Below, piece after piece: positions 1 to 9,142 of a DNA stretch of 64,000 nt. The DNA lies in assembly GCA_937911505.1 (NCBI GenBank), contig CALEMF010000106.1, positions 1 to 64,000 on the forward strand, in the 5' to 3' direction. Under the pieces are notes generated by a model. It did not search any database, had not been told where the DNA came from, and was given only the letters and a program-made list of their open reading frames with translations. The number at the start of each line of letters is the position of its first letter. Position 1 is the stretch's first letter. The stretch is from an uncultured Cytophagales bacterium (GTDB taxonomy: Bacteria; Bacteroidota; Bacteroidia; Cytophagales; Thermonemataceae). Made by a program: the position numbers and the translations under genes.

Positions 1-1238
1 GCGAGCGCTAACTTATCTTCTTTGTTGGCAGTGGTTTGTCTTAGTTTATTCGCCAAAGTGTCGGCAATTTGTAAAGTTTGAAAAGCCAGCTTTAAGTCGT
101 TTAGTTTTAGCGATTTTACAAAGTACTGATCTTCTAACGTCTGCGCTTTTAGTAAAAGAGAATTAAGCAATACATTGCCTTTATAGTAATCATTGCTTGC
201 TGGATTGCGCGTGTAATCTGCCTCTTGAAATACCACTGCGTTGGCTTGAAGCGCTGCCTGAAACTGTTCCAGCGCTAAGTCGTATTCACCTGTTTTGCTG
301 TAAATGTCACCTATCAAATTATGTACGTTGGCGATTTCAGGGTTATTCGCCACACTACTTTGTTGGTAGATCGCCAGCGCCTCTTTCATCTCTAGTAGTG
401 CCTCTCCATACTGTTTTAATCCTGCGTAGCATTGGGCAATGTTTGTTATTACAAAGGCTTGGCTAGGGTGTTTTTGTGGATAAATGGCTTTCCAAATTCT
501 TAGTGATTTATTTAGTTGTGTAATCGCCTGTTGATAGTCTTGTTGCTTGCTGAGTTCAACGCCTACATTTCCGTAAGCAACCGCAATTTTAGGATGCCGA
601 CTGATGTATACTTTTTCGTAAATTTCTAGCGCTGCTTGGTAGTAATCTAGCGCCTTTTCAGTTTCGCCCAAACTACTGTGTACTAACCCCAAATCGTTGT
701 AGGAGGCCGCTACTTCTTTACTTTGCTCTTCAGTAAGTTGTTTACGCAAGTCTAGCCCTCTCTGTAAATAAGCCAGTGCCTCATTTGGATTGCTGTTATT
801 CCAATGTACCAATCCTATCGTATTGTAGCAAGCAGCCAACCCAAGTGTATTCTTATACTTTGCTTCATAAAGTGCTTCTGCTTTCTCTAGACTGGCTAGC
901 GCAGCATTGTTATCGTTCTTGTTGAGAAAGGCTTCTCCTAGTAGTGTATAAATACGAGCAGTTGTATAAGTATTTTCTGAGGTATTGGCCAAGATTTCTC
1001 TATAGAGCTGAATGGCCTCATCAGGCTTTCCTAAACGAACATAGCATTCTCCTATCTTTTCTTTCACCTTTAAAGCGTTTCCGTTATCTAAGGATGCTTC
1101 ATAGTAGGTTTTCGCTGTAATATAATCCCCCCTTTCAAAAGCGAGGTAAGCTTTGTCAGATACCACAGGTTCATCTTGTGCAAAACTAATATGAATGGTA
1201 AGCCAAAAAGTAAAAAACAGTAAGGTGCGTAGCAGCAT
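1..1238 (-). CDS. TPR-repeat secreted protein, probably TPR-CHAT type (partial)
   Basis: The reading frame is open from the ATG at 1236-1238 to the left edge, so the C-terminus is missing. It starts with a signal peptide (MLLRTLLFFTFWLTI..SFA) and continues with about eight tetratricopeptide repeats of the kinesin-light-chain kind, such as AVAYGNVGVELSKQQDYQQA and ANVHNLIGDIYSKTGEYDLA. Such repeats are protein-binding scaffolds. The last visible stretch (LQIADTLANKLRQTTANKEDKLAL) resembles the linker that in Bacteroidota TPR proteins often precedes a CHAT peptidase-like domain; that domain would lie off the window, so it is inference. It follows the barrel protein at 1268-2203 by 29 bases on the same strand and is probably cotranscribed with it. 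Confidence 0.85.
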   Translation of the reverse strand, partial: MLLRTLLFFTFWLTIHISFAQDEPVVSDKAYLAFERGDYITAKTYYEASLDNGNALKVKEKIGECYVRLGKPDEAIQLYREILANTSENTYTTARIYTLLGEAFLNKNDNNAALASLEKAEALYEAKYKNTLGLAACYNTIGLVHWNNSNPNEALAYLQRGLDLRKQLTEEQSKEVAASYNDLGLVHSSLGETEKALDYYQAALEIYEKVYISRHPKIAVAYGNVGVELSKQQDYQQAITQLNKSLRIWKAIYPQKHPSQAFVITNIAQCYAGLKQYGEALLEMKEALAIYQQSSVANNPEIANVHNLIGDIYSKTGEYDLALEQFQAALQANAVVFQEADYTRNPASNDYYKGNVLLNSLLLKAQTLEDQYFVKSLKLNDLKLAFQTLQIADTLANKLRQTTANKEDKLAL

Positions 1239-1267
1239 AGAGACAAAAAATTAGTAAGATTTCCATG

Positions 1268-2203
1268 TCAAAACCTGAACTCGTAGGCAATGGTTCCTAC
1301 ATCCTCCTTCATCAAACCATCTCCGTTATAAGGTTTCTTGCTAAGACGACGGCCATAAAATAATTTGAGAGAGGAGTGCGCATTGAAGCGATAACCACCG
1401 CCTACAATACCTGTAATGGCTAGTCCAGTAGGTGAATCAATGGCAATTTCTCGTCCTTCTGCATCAGTCATACGGTCGGCAGTGATACGATAGACGGGCA
1501 TAGCACCTACGAAAAAATTATAGCGGCCACGCCGAATATTTCGCTCTATGCGTAGCATGATGTCTGCACCTCGCTCTAAGTTCATAGAGGCATCATACCG
1601 AGCAGCTTGCTCAGCCAAGGGCGTTCCTTCCCAAGCTTGAGGATTAAATTGATTGTCGATGGGATTGCCAGATACTACTTGCTGATAGCCAATACCTAGC
1701 AACCATTTCTTATTGATAAAGGAAACGCCTGCAATTAGGTCGTATGTGCCTAAGCTAGGCGAATAATACATGGGTAAGGGTAGTCCCTCTGGTGTGGTAA
1801 GATTGGTCGTAAAGCGGGGTATTTTTGTACCTAAGCTAGCATTAAGTTGATAATCTTTTTCTTTGATGAGACTACGTGTATAGGTGAGGTAGACATCTCC
1901 AAAGCCTTCTGTGTTGGCCAGCGGACCATTTACCCACACATATGGAAGGCGTATTTGAAATGAATTCTTTGTACCTAGCGTAAGGGCTACGTCTAAGGTA
2001 GTCGCATTGATGGTCTCTCCAAAACCAGAGGTAGCAATCAGTTGATTGACTTCTATATAGTTAAGCTTAAGTCTTTTTTGGGCGGAAAACTTCTGGTCAG
2101 CTTTGAGTGCTCCCATGGTACAAAAGCCTGCACTACTACACCCTTGTGCCCACGCTACGCCTGCCATGCTACACGACAAAAAAATAGTAAAAAGCGTCTT
2201 CAT
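1268..2203 (-). CDS. Outer-membrane beta-barrel protein, unknown function
   Basis: The 311-residue product has a signal peptide (MKTLFTIFLSCSMAGVAWA) and a mature N-terminus with two cysteines (GCSSAGFCTMGAL). It then shows alternating aromatic and hydrophobic strands ending in YEFRF, a typical outer-membrane barrel C-terminus with a terminal Phe. Motifs such as LPYVWVNG and FGDVYLTYTRSL resemble transporter-type barrels of the MetA/phenol-degradation superfamily, but the family cannot be assigned. The two early cysteines may form a disulfide or bind a ligand; this is inference. It leads the two-gene unit with the TPR protein downstream. Confidence 0.75.
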   Translation of the reverse strand: MKTLFTIFLSCSMAGVAWAQGCSSAGFCTMGALKADQKFSAQKRLKLNYIEVNQLIATSGFGETINATTLDVALTLGTKNSFQIRLPYVWVNGPLANTEGFGDVYLTYTRSLIKEKDYQLNASLGTKIPRFTTNLTTPEGLPLPMYYSPSLGTYDLIAGVSFINKKWLLGIGYQQVVSGNPIDNQFNPQAWEGTPLAEQAARYDASMNLERGADIMLRIERNIRRGRYNFFVGAMPVYRITADRMTDAEGREIAIDSPTGLAITGIVGGGYRFNAHSSLKLFYGRRLSKKPYNGDGLMKEDVGTIAYEFRF

Positions 2204-2233
2204 AGGTTCTAATCATTAAGGCGAAAAAATAAA

Positions 2234-2262
2234 GTGTTGTCAATGTTTTAACTGCACAACAC
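2234..2262. promoter_or_regulatory. Inverted repeat upstream of the barrel gene (possible operator)
   Basis: GTGTTGT at 2234-2240 is perfectly repeated in inverse orientation as ACAACAC at 2256-2262, with a 15-base spacer. It lies 31-59 bases upstream of the barrel start codon at 2203. No T-run follows in either direction, so a regulator-binding site is more likely than a terminator. No regulator gene is adjacent. Confidence 0.25.
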
Positions 2263-2566
2263 GTGAACTGTTAATAAAACCTACCTGAATAGTTGATAAA
2301 AAAGGGTGAATGGGGAATTCTTTCTAGTTGACGTATGGATTTTAGCAGTAAATAGCTTGATCAGAAGCACTTGTATTAGAAAACACTACCATCAAAAACA
2401 GTTATTTTTTATTACGCGTCTCCTTAATACGCTTCAACCTGCCAATTAAAGAGTTATGATCAACCAAAGAGAATCGTAGAAAATGGTATCTAGGGAATGT
2501 TCACGCTTAGTGAAAAGATTTCTATTAAAAATTAAAACCAGAAGAATTATCCTAGTGAAACTTTTG

Positions 2567-2574
2567 TATATTTG
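2567..2574 (+). promoter_or_regulatory. Candidate -7 box (TATATTTG) for the GT39 gene
   Basis: TATATTTG matches the Bacteroidota -7 consensus TAnnTTTG and is followed by GCGCC, about 95-125 bases ahead of the possible start codons. No convincing -33 TTG was found at the usual 17-23 base spacing, so the assignment is tentative. Confidence 0.4.
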
Positions 2575-2667
2575 GCGCCGTAATTCCTTGCCTATTGGCG
2601 AATTAAGCATTGTTCTGGTAGCTTCTAGCTTCCTTTTGATTAACCATTTTTAAAATATATTTCCTCC

Positions 2668-4251
2668 TTGAGACCCATTACTCCCCAAGCGTCACAAATG
2701 GCTCTACTAGCCTTGCTTCTACTCATTGTTTCTCTGTTTGTTAATTTGGGTCTAAACCCTTTACACTTCGAGGAGCCTCGACGCGCTTTGATTGCGTTGG
2801 AGATGATTTTTCAGGATAATTGGATTGTCCCAACCGAAGCTGGCGAATATTATTATAAAAAACCTCCTGTTTTTAATTGGGTGTTAATTTTCTTTACCAA
2901 ACTGATGAACTCTTATTCTGAGTTCACTTTTCGCTTGGTGACCCCGCTCTCTTTTTTACTAATGGTAGGTTTGGTGTACTGGATGAATCGACTTTATGGA
3001 GGAGTACGGATGGCCATTTATGCCAGCTTACTGTTTGGGGTATCTTCGCATATGTATATTAATTTTACACGCTTGGCTGAAATTGATATATTTTATTCTC
3101 TCATTACGTTTGCTGGTTTTGTGAGCCTCTTCCATTTTTACCATCGGCAGCAGTACTGGCTGGCCTTTAGTAATACTTATGTCTTTGGAGCAATCGGCAT
3201 GCTAACCAAGGGCTTCCCCTCCATAGTTTTTTTAGGGGTTTCTATCATTACCCTGCTGCTGTATCATCGTGATCTTAAACGCTTATTTTCCTTGGCTCAC
3301 ATCAGCGGCGGACTTTTATTTTGTCTGATTGTGGGAGGCTATTTTGCGCTGTATGCTCAGTATAATGCACTCGAGAGCTATTTTTTTTATATGTGGTCAC
3401 AAGCGAGTGAAAGAACAGTGCTAGAGAACAGTACTTGGAGGCTGGTGCAACATCTCTTCACCTTTCCGCTCACCTTCTTACAACACCTCTTACCAGCTTC
3501 TCTGTTGATTATTTTTGCTTGTCGCCGGGATTTTTTAAAAGTTGTCCACGAGAACGCTTGGGTGAAGTTTTGCTTTTATATGTTTCTCAGTAATATAGTG
3601 GTATATTGGTTATCACCAGGGACTCGCCCCCGCTATGTGTACATGTTTTACCCCTTACTCGTCTCTATTCTGACTTACTTCTTAGTGAAATTTGAGGCAG
3701 AAAAAGACATCCGAAGACGCTTATTTGACTGGATTGCTGGAGGTTTGATAGGGCTAGTAGCACTCGCTGCTTTCAGCCTCCCCTTTATACCTGATTTTGC
3801 CTTTATCTCTCCAGCCCGTTTGTGGACGATCACCTTACTAGCTGCTTTATCGGGTGTCGTTCTGTTTGGAATATTTATCAAATACGCTGAGTATCGTATC
3901 TTTGTACTGGTTTTTACGCTGATTTTGGTAAGATGGGTGGTAAACTTTACCGTAATTCCCTCTTTGGCGCATCGGGGTGAAGGGCAACACCTACGAGACT
4001 ATGCCAAGCGAGTGGTAAACATCGTCAAAGAGGAACCGCTGTATCTCTACCAAGATACTGACATGTTTTTAACCACCGTCTTTTACATTGAGCGAGAACG
4101 CTTGAAAACACTTTCTCACCAGTATGAGGAAAATCCGAAAGTATTTTATATTAGCGAAGCGAGCTTGGTAAAAGACAAAGATTACCAATCTTTTTTGGAG
4201 TTTTCGTATAGGGAGAGGAAGTATTATTTGTTGAAGTTTACATTTCCTTAA
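2668..4251 (+). CDS. GT39/ArnT-type membrane glycosyltransferase
   Basis: A 527-residue polytopic protein with about 11-12 hydrophobic segments. After the first one comes the acidic first-loop motif of the PMT/ArnT family (HFEEPRRALIALEM), then an early KKPPVFNW motif. ArnT-like enzymes transfer sugars or aminoarabinose from polyprenyl-phosphate donors to lipid A or proteins on the periplasmic face. The C-terminal 100 residues form a small soluble domain. The frame begins at TTG 2668; ATG 2698 (MALLALLLL) is ten codons later and equally plausible. It is convergent with a GtrA-like gene, and both work with polyprenyl-linked sugars, so a shared envelope-glycan role is a reasonable inference. 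The acceptor is unknown. Confidence 0.85.
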   Translation: MRPITPQASQMALLALLLLIVSLFVNLGLNPLHFEEPRRALIALEMIFQDNWIVPTEAGEYYYKKPPVFNWVLIFFTKLMNSYSEFTFRLVTPLSFLLMVGLVYWMNRLYGGVRMAIYASLLFGVSSHMYINFTRLAEIDIFYSLITFAGFVSLFHFYHRQQYWLAFSNTYVFGAIGMLTKGFPSIVFLGVSIITLLLYHRDLKRLFSLAHISGGLLFCLIVGGYFALYAQYNALESYFFYMWSQASERTVLENSTWRLVQHLFTFPLTFLQHLLPASLLIIFACRRDFLKVVHENAWVKFCFYMFLSNIVVYWLSPGTRPRYVYMFYPLLVSILTYFLVKFEAEKDIRRRLFDWIAGGLIGLVALAAFSLPFIPDFAFISPARLWTITLLAALSGVVLFGIFIKYAEYRIFVLVFTLILVRWVVNFTVIPSLAHRGEGQHLRDYAKRVVNIVKEEPLYLYQDTDMFLTTVFYIERERLKTLSHQYEENPKVFYISEASLVKDKDYQSFLEFSYRERKYYLLKFTFP

Positions 4252-4276
4252 GCTCCTCTTAGGGAGCGACCTTTTT
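4252..4276 (+). terminator. Weak hairpin with T-run between convergent genes
   Basis: GCTCC at 4252-4256 pairs with GGAGC at 4263-4267 directly after the GT39 stop, and is followed within four bases by a run of six Ts. The stem is only five base pairs, so this is a weak call. Confidence 0.4.
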
Positions 4277-4342
4277 TACTCAAAAGTATTTGTAGCTATT
4301 CAATAAATACTAGGGTAATTTAAAACGTTAGAAGCCAATCTT

Positions 4343-4798
4343 TTACACATCTGCTGCATCCATGGCCGAAGTAGAATTTTTCTTCCCCTTCTCAAAAGCA
4401 AAGCGCTTAGTGTAAAAATTGTAAAAAAATACGATGCCTGTTACAATCAGCTTGGTAATATACTGATGTTCTTGAAAAAAAATCCACTTATTAAGTAAGT
4501 AGATCAAAGAAGTACCAATCAAAATTCCTAACAGCGAAAAACAGATAGAAAGTACAAAAGCTGTTTTCACATCTCTTTTGAGCAGAAAGACAAACCTTTT
4601 CTGTAAAATGAAATTTAGTACCATCCCACAAAACCCAGAAATAAGGTTAGAGACCACGGGTCGAAGACCAGAAGTAACCAAGACTAGGTACAGCACATAG
4701 TCTACAGCAGTAGCTACGGAAGAAGTAGTGGCAAACTTCAACTTTGGAAGCAAAAAATCCCGAAGCTTTTTGTAAAGGGCAAGGTAAGAAACTTTCAT
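4343..4798 (-). CDS. GtrA family membrane protein
   Basis: The 151-residue protein has four transmembrane segments in the GtrA arrangement. Family landmarks are KFATTSSVATAVDYVLYLVL at the first helix, NLISGFCGMVLNFILQKRFVF around helix 2, and the C-terminal TKRFAFEKG. GtrA-like proteins are thought to flip or retain polyprenyl-phosphate-linked sugars for surface glycan modification. It faces the GT39-type glycosyltransferase tail to tail, so a common substrate pool is possible. Its own promoter was not identified. Confidence 0.88.
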   Translation of the reverse strand: MKVSYLALYKKLRDFLLPKLKFATTSSVATAVDYVLYLVLVTSGLRPVVSNLISGFCGMVLNFILQKRFVFLLKRDVKTAFVLSICFSLLGILIGTSLIYLLNKWIFFQEHQYITKLIVTGIVFFYNFYTKRFAFEKGKKNSTSAMDAADV

Positions 4799-5182
4799 GA
4801 GTCTAAGTACATTCCAATGGCTGTGCTGATAAGCGAAGGTAAATAATTTTTAGGAAATGTCCTGAATATAAGTGAATTCCTGTTGGAAGTTACTTTTGAT
4901 GAGCAACTATAAGTGCTGTATTTTTGTGAGAGATCTTGTGTCCCTTCATATTAAGGGTGATGATTCAGGAGAAAACGCAAGAATTATGAGCTTCAGATAT
5001 GAGAAGCAAGCTTTTCTATTCTTGCAAATCATACACATAAAGTACTTTTCAAGCGTCTTTCACCTCGGCTTTAGATTATTTTTCATTCAGTTGGAGATAC
5101 TTTAGGATTTCTTTAATTTTCTTCTTTGAAGAAGTCTTTCAAACGATCAATCAAAAATTAAATTCAATCATTACTAGAATAT
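4799..5182. other. Intergenic region, no supported gene
   Basis: This 384-base stretch lies between the GtrA gene and the JAMM-like gene. A 77-codon plus-strand frame (4872-5105) exists, but it lacks a signal sequence, a recognisable domain or coding-like composition, so I do not call it a gene. A TATTTTTG box at 4919-4926 matches TAnnTTTG and could belong to a promoter for the gene at 5183, about 255 bases downstream. Confidence 0.5.
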
Positions 5183-5944
5183 ATGAAAACATATTGCCTA
5201 CATCTCTTCTGTTTTTACCTACTTACTACCTCACTGTTACTGAAGCAAAAAAAGCTTAAAAAGTCTATCTATGAAGTGAAACGCTTTTCTAGCGAGTATT
5301 ACCCTATAACGCTCGACTTAAACGCAGTGATACAAGTAGGATTATTGGAAGTCCCCTGTGATGCATTCGGAGATTTTTTCGACAAGCAAGGAAATCACCT
5401 AGGCACCGACGGTATTAACGATAAGAAGAAGTATATCATAGAGTGTCTCAGCGATGTAAAGTTTATAAGAAAAAATACAAAAGCAGGTATTTATACAAGT
5501 GTAGAAAGTATTAGTTGTAAGAAGCTCCTACCAAGTGATGTGGTATTAAGAGAGTCTTTACACGTCTTAAAAAGAACTGAAAGTAAAACTGCGCTTGATA
5601 GGAAAGGGGGACTACACGGAGAAAGCGCTGTTGTCATGAAGAGTGGACAAGTAATCAGAGGAATTTCGGGACCAGCCGCATACGTAAAAGATGGTAGTCT
5701 TTATGCCAACGAGGTACTTCCACCTTTACCTGCTGGTAGTAATAGCAAAGATGTTGAAGCAACAATACACTACCATGTAACAGGGTCTATTGTAAAAAAT
5801 GATTTCATCTACAGCCCCAATATCATTCTTCCTTCTGCAACAGACTCAAGTACTTTTAGCAAGTTCGATTTTAACGTAATAGTAGGCGCTGTGAAGCCGC
5901 CCAGAAAAGGTATAGTAATGTTAAGGGTACTTCATTGTACCTAG
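5183..5944 (+). CDS. JAMM/JAB-type toxin-like protein, probably frameshifted at 3' end
   Basis: A 253-residue product with a hydrophobic N-terminus (about residues 5-20). At 68-85 it has a DKQGNHLGTDGINDKKKYII segment of the kind that precedes effector domains in Bacteroidota polymorphic toxins. At 144-235 it has a JAMM-like metalloprotease signature: Glu147, His196-x-His198 and Ser218-x-x-Asp221, then NVIVG. The spacer between HxH and SxxD is longer than in classical JAMM proteins. The last residues (after PPRKG) do not look like the family. In the other frame, 5911-5988 encodes YSNVKGTSLYLALRENTIKK and five more residues to a stop, resembling the KGAxxY end seen in such domains, so an indel near 5905-5913 is likely. 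No partner toxin backbone or secretion gene is adjacent; it may be an orphan cassette. Assignment is from motif recognition. Confidence 0.6.
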   Translation: MKTYCLHLFCFYLLTTSLLLKQKKLKKSIYEVKRFSSEYYPITLDLNAVIQVGLLEVPCDAFGDFFDKQGNHLGTDGINDKKKYIIECLSDVKFIRKNTKAGIYTSVESISCKKLLPSDVVLRESLHVLKRTESKTALDRKGGLHGESAVVMKSGQVIRGISGPAAYVKDGSLYANEVLPPLPAGSNSKDVEATIHYHVTGSIVKNDFIYSPNIILPSATDSSTFSKFDFNVIVGAVKPPRKGIVMLRVLHCT

Positions 5945-5981
5945 CACTCAGAGAAAATACCATCAAGAAGATACTTGCTTA

Positions 5982-6653
5982 TCAGTAGGTGATAAAATCA
6001 AAAGTACTACCATTGTACTTCAAAAGACCAATTTGTTTCCAAGTAATGTCCTTATCATCTGTAAGAAACTCTCCCATAGTAAAACCTATCTCTATATAAA
6101 TGGGGATGTCAAGCCCCCTGCGAGGTAAGTCATGCCAAATTTGAAAATGATCTTCTTGCGGATCATAGCCTTTGAGGGTTTTATAGTTGGCTTTTGCTGA
6201 CTATACTATTGCTTGCTGTATTGCCGTTGGTAAAATCTGGTTGGTAACATCCTGATAAGTATTTCCACTGAACTCAAAAAAATATATTTCTTGACCACAG
6301 GCTGGTCCACAACCTCTTGCGGCGTAGCCTACCAAATCTTTACCATTGGGGCGATTGTTCCATAAAGTAAGTGTGATACTCAGAAAATCAGCACGATTGG
6401 GCTGATATATCATAAAACCATTCGCTTCGTCTTTCTCGTATACGATGAAATAGTTTGTGTCACTTTCAGCAATTTTGATAGGGTAGTCGACCAAGTACTC
6501 CTCTTTAAAAACACGGTAATAGTCAGAGATACGTTTCTCTTGCGCAAGCAACGGATGCATACATAAATACCATATGCTGATAGAAATCAAAAAGCACTTC
6601 CTATCAATCATAATAAATACTTTTCTTAAAGCGTTGAAGGTGATAGCTTTCAT
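5982..6653 (-). pseudogene. Secreted hypothetical protein interrupted by in-frame TAG
   Basis: Translation from 6653, or more likely from ATG 6611 where a signal peptide begins (MIDRKCFLISISIWYL..LLAQ), runs to a TAG at 6201-6203. After that single codon the same frame continues without a break for 72 more codons (SAKANYKTLKGYDPQEDHFQ...) to a TGA at 5982-5984. The continuation is rich in coding-like residues (IWHDLPRRG, YIEIGFTMGEF) and shares character with the first part, so the full protein would be about 209 residues after the second start. The first part contains RGCGPACGQEIYFFEF. No family was recognised. It converges with the decayed JAMM-like gene, whose shifted extension overlaps its end by seven bases. 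An immunity role is conceivable but unsupported. Confidence 0.7.
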
Positions 6654-6711
6654 GAAAGTTTTTTAATATACACCTCAAATGAAGTACCTGTTTGGTTGAA
6701 AAGCAATGGCT

Positions 6712-8091
6712 CTAGTGGATATCTACATACAGATAAGACGTGTTTCCAGCAATAGTCTTTCTCGCTTGTTGCCACTTGGTCTCACTACTCTTCCTTCTTT
6801 GCTCGCTTTTATCATAAGTAATGAAATGGTAATGATAGGCTTCACTAGCGTTCAATCGGCTCGCTTTATCGAGGGTAGTATCTCTAATGGCTGCCAATAG
6901 ATATGCCTCAATTTTGTATCGAAAACCTGTTTTGAGCATGGCGCTCCCAATAAACTTTTTATTAAAAGTGCCTATTACATGATGATTAACAGAGGGATTG
7001 GAGGTGATTGTATGGAGCATCATACCGGCATTTAACTTCGCTATATCTATGCCCAAGGCAACTAACAGCACAAGCTGTTCTTCATGATACATAGCACTAA
7101 TGTTAGCAGGTATACAAATCTGCGGATGAGCAATCTCTGACGCCAATCTGGCTACATCTATGAGGTGCTGGTAAGTTGTTCGCTCTGACAGACAACGCCC
7201 CACACGTGGAAGCCGCCTTCTCTTTAAATCAAGAGCCGCTTCTGGAGATACACAATGCTCCGTAAATAATTCTAGTACAAAGTTGGAGCTGTTCTTTTTT
7301 TTTGCTTCGTTGATAGCATTGGAAAGAAGTGTCTGAAAAACCTTGTCTTTTTTTATTACCTTAATGGCGCGCTCATACCATTCCGCAGGCTTTACAAACT
7401 GATAGATGGTATCCTTTTTTTGGCTGTAGACTTCATTATTAGTACTCATCTCCAAGTATAACTCAGCCTTTCCTAATCTACCTTCGAGCGATCTCATCAG
7501 GTGATCATACGCTGGGTAAGTCCTGCCACGATCTATAATGCTGACAGAATCATAAAAAACCTTCTTCGGACCAATCATCTGTGCCGCATACGATAAAATT
7601 TGCTGGTATTTAGGAGGAAGTGGCTTAGTTTGTAATGGTTTTTCTAGAAAAAAAGCATGTAAGTTTGTCTCTCCATTCTCTAGGCGATAATACCACCCCC
7701 CACTTGTTGAATCTTGCTGGGGTATATGCCGGTAGGATTTACGTGCATATCTACTTTTTAATACAATTAAATTTTTCTCCACACTATCAGGTGAAAAAGT
7801 AGCGACAAAATCCTCAAAGGGCCTTCCCTCTTCCATAAACCCGATAAACGATTTTAACTGAGTATCCTTTACCTCCATTTCAAGATAGTGTCCGCTAGCT
7901 TGCGGATAAGTTTGGTATACTGCTTTGTTGGCAACGGCTTGGTAGCGTTTGTTGGCAGCATCTACCATTGGCTTCAGGCGATTGATAGTGGCTGTTCCAT
8001 ACATGCTCCTAGCTTTGAATTGGTAGTAGCGTTGTGCTTGTGAATGACTTAACAGACTAATCTGAAGAATCAGCAATAGATACAGTTTCAT
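6712..8091 (-). CDS. Secreted hypothetical protein
   Basis: The 459-residue protein begins with a clear signal peptide (MKLYLLLILQISLLSHSQAQ) and has no further membrane segment or lipobox. No T9SS sorting domain is present at the C-terminus, which ends YLYVDIH. The middle contains charged helical stretches (ERAIKVIKKDKVFQTLLSNA) and a cysteine-containing region (TEHCVSPEAALDLKRRR; VGRCLSERTTY). I do not recognise a family. It lies 52 bases downstream of the radical SAM gene on the same strand and may end that operon. Confidence 0.7.
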   Translation of the reverse strand: MKLYLLLILQISLLSHSQAQRYYQFKARSMYGTATINRLKPMVDAANKRYQAVANKAVYQTYPQASGHYLEMEVKDTQLKSFIGFMEEGRPFEDFVATFSPDSVEKNLIVLKSRYARKSYRHIPQQDSTSGGWYYRLENGETNLHAFFLEKPLQTKPLPPKYQQILSYAAQMIGPKKVFYDSVSIIDRGRTYPAYDHLMRSLEGRLGKAELYLEMSTNNEVYSQKKDTIYQFVKPAEWYERAIKVIKKDKVFQTLLSNAINEAKKKNSSNFVLELFTEHCVSPEAALDLKRRRLPRVGRCLSERTTYQHLIDVARLASEIAHPQICIPANISAMYHEEQLVLLVALGIDIAKLNAGMMLHTITSNPSVNHHVIGTFNKKFIGSAMLKTGFRYKIEAYLLAAIRDTTLDKASRLNASEAYHYHFITYDKSEQRRKSSETKWQQARKTIAGNTSYLYVDIH

Positions 8092-8143
8092 ACGTAGTAA
8101 TAGTTTTGATGTACTTTAGGTTTAAAGACAGTACGTTGCCAAC

Positions 8144-9121
8144 TCAAAAAAGTTGCTTCCACGTCCCCTTGATACGATTGTACTTAAGCGTACTCGGCAG
8201 GGCTTTCCACCAATATTTGTTGAGGGTTACCGCAAAAGAAGGCTGCATGTAGCAGTTGATCGTACAGCCCTCGCAGGCGGGCAAGCGCCCTTCTAGAGCA
8301 ACCAGCTTTTGTACTGTTTCACTTTTATAAAGTTCATACAGCTTTCCTTCTATGGAAAATTCTTTAAGCCCTAAATGATAGCAAGGAAGCACTAGTTTGT
8401 TCTCAGGTGAGATGACGACGGTCGTGCTGCCTGCTTTGCAAACAGGCTTGTTAATATGATTTCCTCCGTCTTCACGTAAAGTGAGAAAAGCCTCGTTGAG
8501 ATAGATGTTCTTCTGCTTCGCCCAGTGGCGTAAGGTTTTGAGTGTCTTGGTACTCAAAGACTGCCCTGTTTTTACGTCGTTGTAATCAAAAACAGGATTC
8601 AAGATAAGTACGAGATCATTTGGTAGGCAGATTTCTTTCCACATCTGTTCAATCTGGTGCACATTGTGCTCAAATACCGTAAAAAGTATATCTGGACGCT
8701 CACCGAGCGATCTAGCTACTTTAATTGACTTCATTACAAAATCGAAGCAAGCCACACCTCGCATCTGGTCGTGTTCTTCTTGATGAGGGGAATCTAAGCT
8801 AAAGTGCAGCATGTCTACTTTGCCTTTTAGCCTTTCGGCGTACTTTGGATATAATAAGCCATTGGTAGTGATGGTCGTAATAAAGCCCAGTTGCTTAGCA
8901 ATGGTAAGGAGTTGGTCGAGCTGGCGATGCAGTAATGGTTCACCTCCTGTGAAGTCGATTACCTTCACTCCCAATCGTTTGAGGTCTTTTAGGTTTTGAG
9001 TGACCTGCTGTACAGTTACATAAGGAGAGGGTTTTTCCCAAATATCACAAAAGCTGCAAGTGGCATTACAGCGGTAAGTCACGTAGTAATTACACAATAT
9101 GGGATGTCGAACCAAACGCAT
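8144..9121 (-). CDS. Radical SAM protein with SPASM-like C-terminus
   Basis: The 325-residue enzyme has the radical SAM cluster motif CX3CX2C at Cys18, Cys22 and Cys25 (YRCNATCSFCDIW), a glycine-rich SAM-binding motif (DFTGGEPLL) and a C-terminal cysteine-rich region (CKAGSTTVVI, LPCYHLG, ACEGCTINCY) typical of SPASM/twitch auxiliary cluster domains. Relatives include PqqE, AlbA and other peptide or cofactor-modifying enzymes, as well as MoaA-like proteins; the substrate cannot be told. It begins 21 bases after prmC and is probably cotranscribed with it. No short precursor-peptide gene was found next to it. Confidence 0.88.
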   Translation of the reverse strand: MRLVRHPILCNYYVTYRCNATCSFCDIWEKPSPYVTVQQVTQNLKDLKRLGVKVIDFTGGEPLLHRQLDQLLTIAKQLGFITTITTNGLLYPKYAERLKGKVDMLHFSLDSPHQEEHDQMRGVACFDFVMKSIKVARSLGERPDILFTVFEHNVHQIEQMWKEICLPNDLVLILNPVFDYNDVKTGQSLSTKTLKTLRHWAKQKNIYLNEAFLTLREDGGNHINKPVCKAGSTTVVISPENKLVLPCYHLGLKEFSIEGKLYELYKSETVQKLVALEGRLPACEGCTINCYMQPSFAVTLNKYWWKALPSTLKYNRIKGTWKQLF

Positions 9122-9142
9122 ACAACTATATGATGGGGTTAA

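Larger units (their letters stand above)
2204..2667. other. Intergenic region between divergent genes
   Basis: This 464-base AT-rich gap separates the divergent barrel gene and glycosyltransferase. It holds the inverted repeat at 2234-2262 and a -7 type box at 2567-2574. No open frame with coding character was seen on either strand. Confidence 0.6.

Noticed and set aside
4872-5105. 77-codon plus-strand frame
   Set aside because: No signal peptide, domain or coding-like composition, and no clear start context. It is probably chance in AT-rich DNA.
5183-6653. Toxin-immunity pair of JAMM-like gene and convergent secreted gene
   Set aside because: The genes converge rather than share a transcript, and the second has a signal peptide. 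No evidence links them beyond adjacency.
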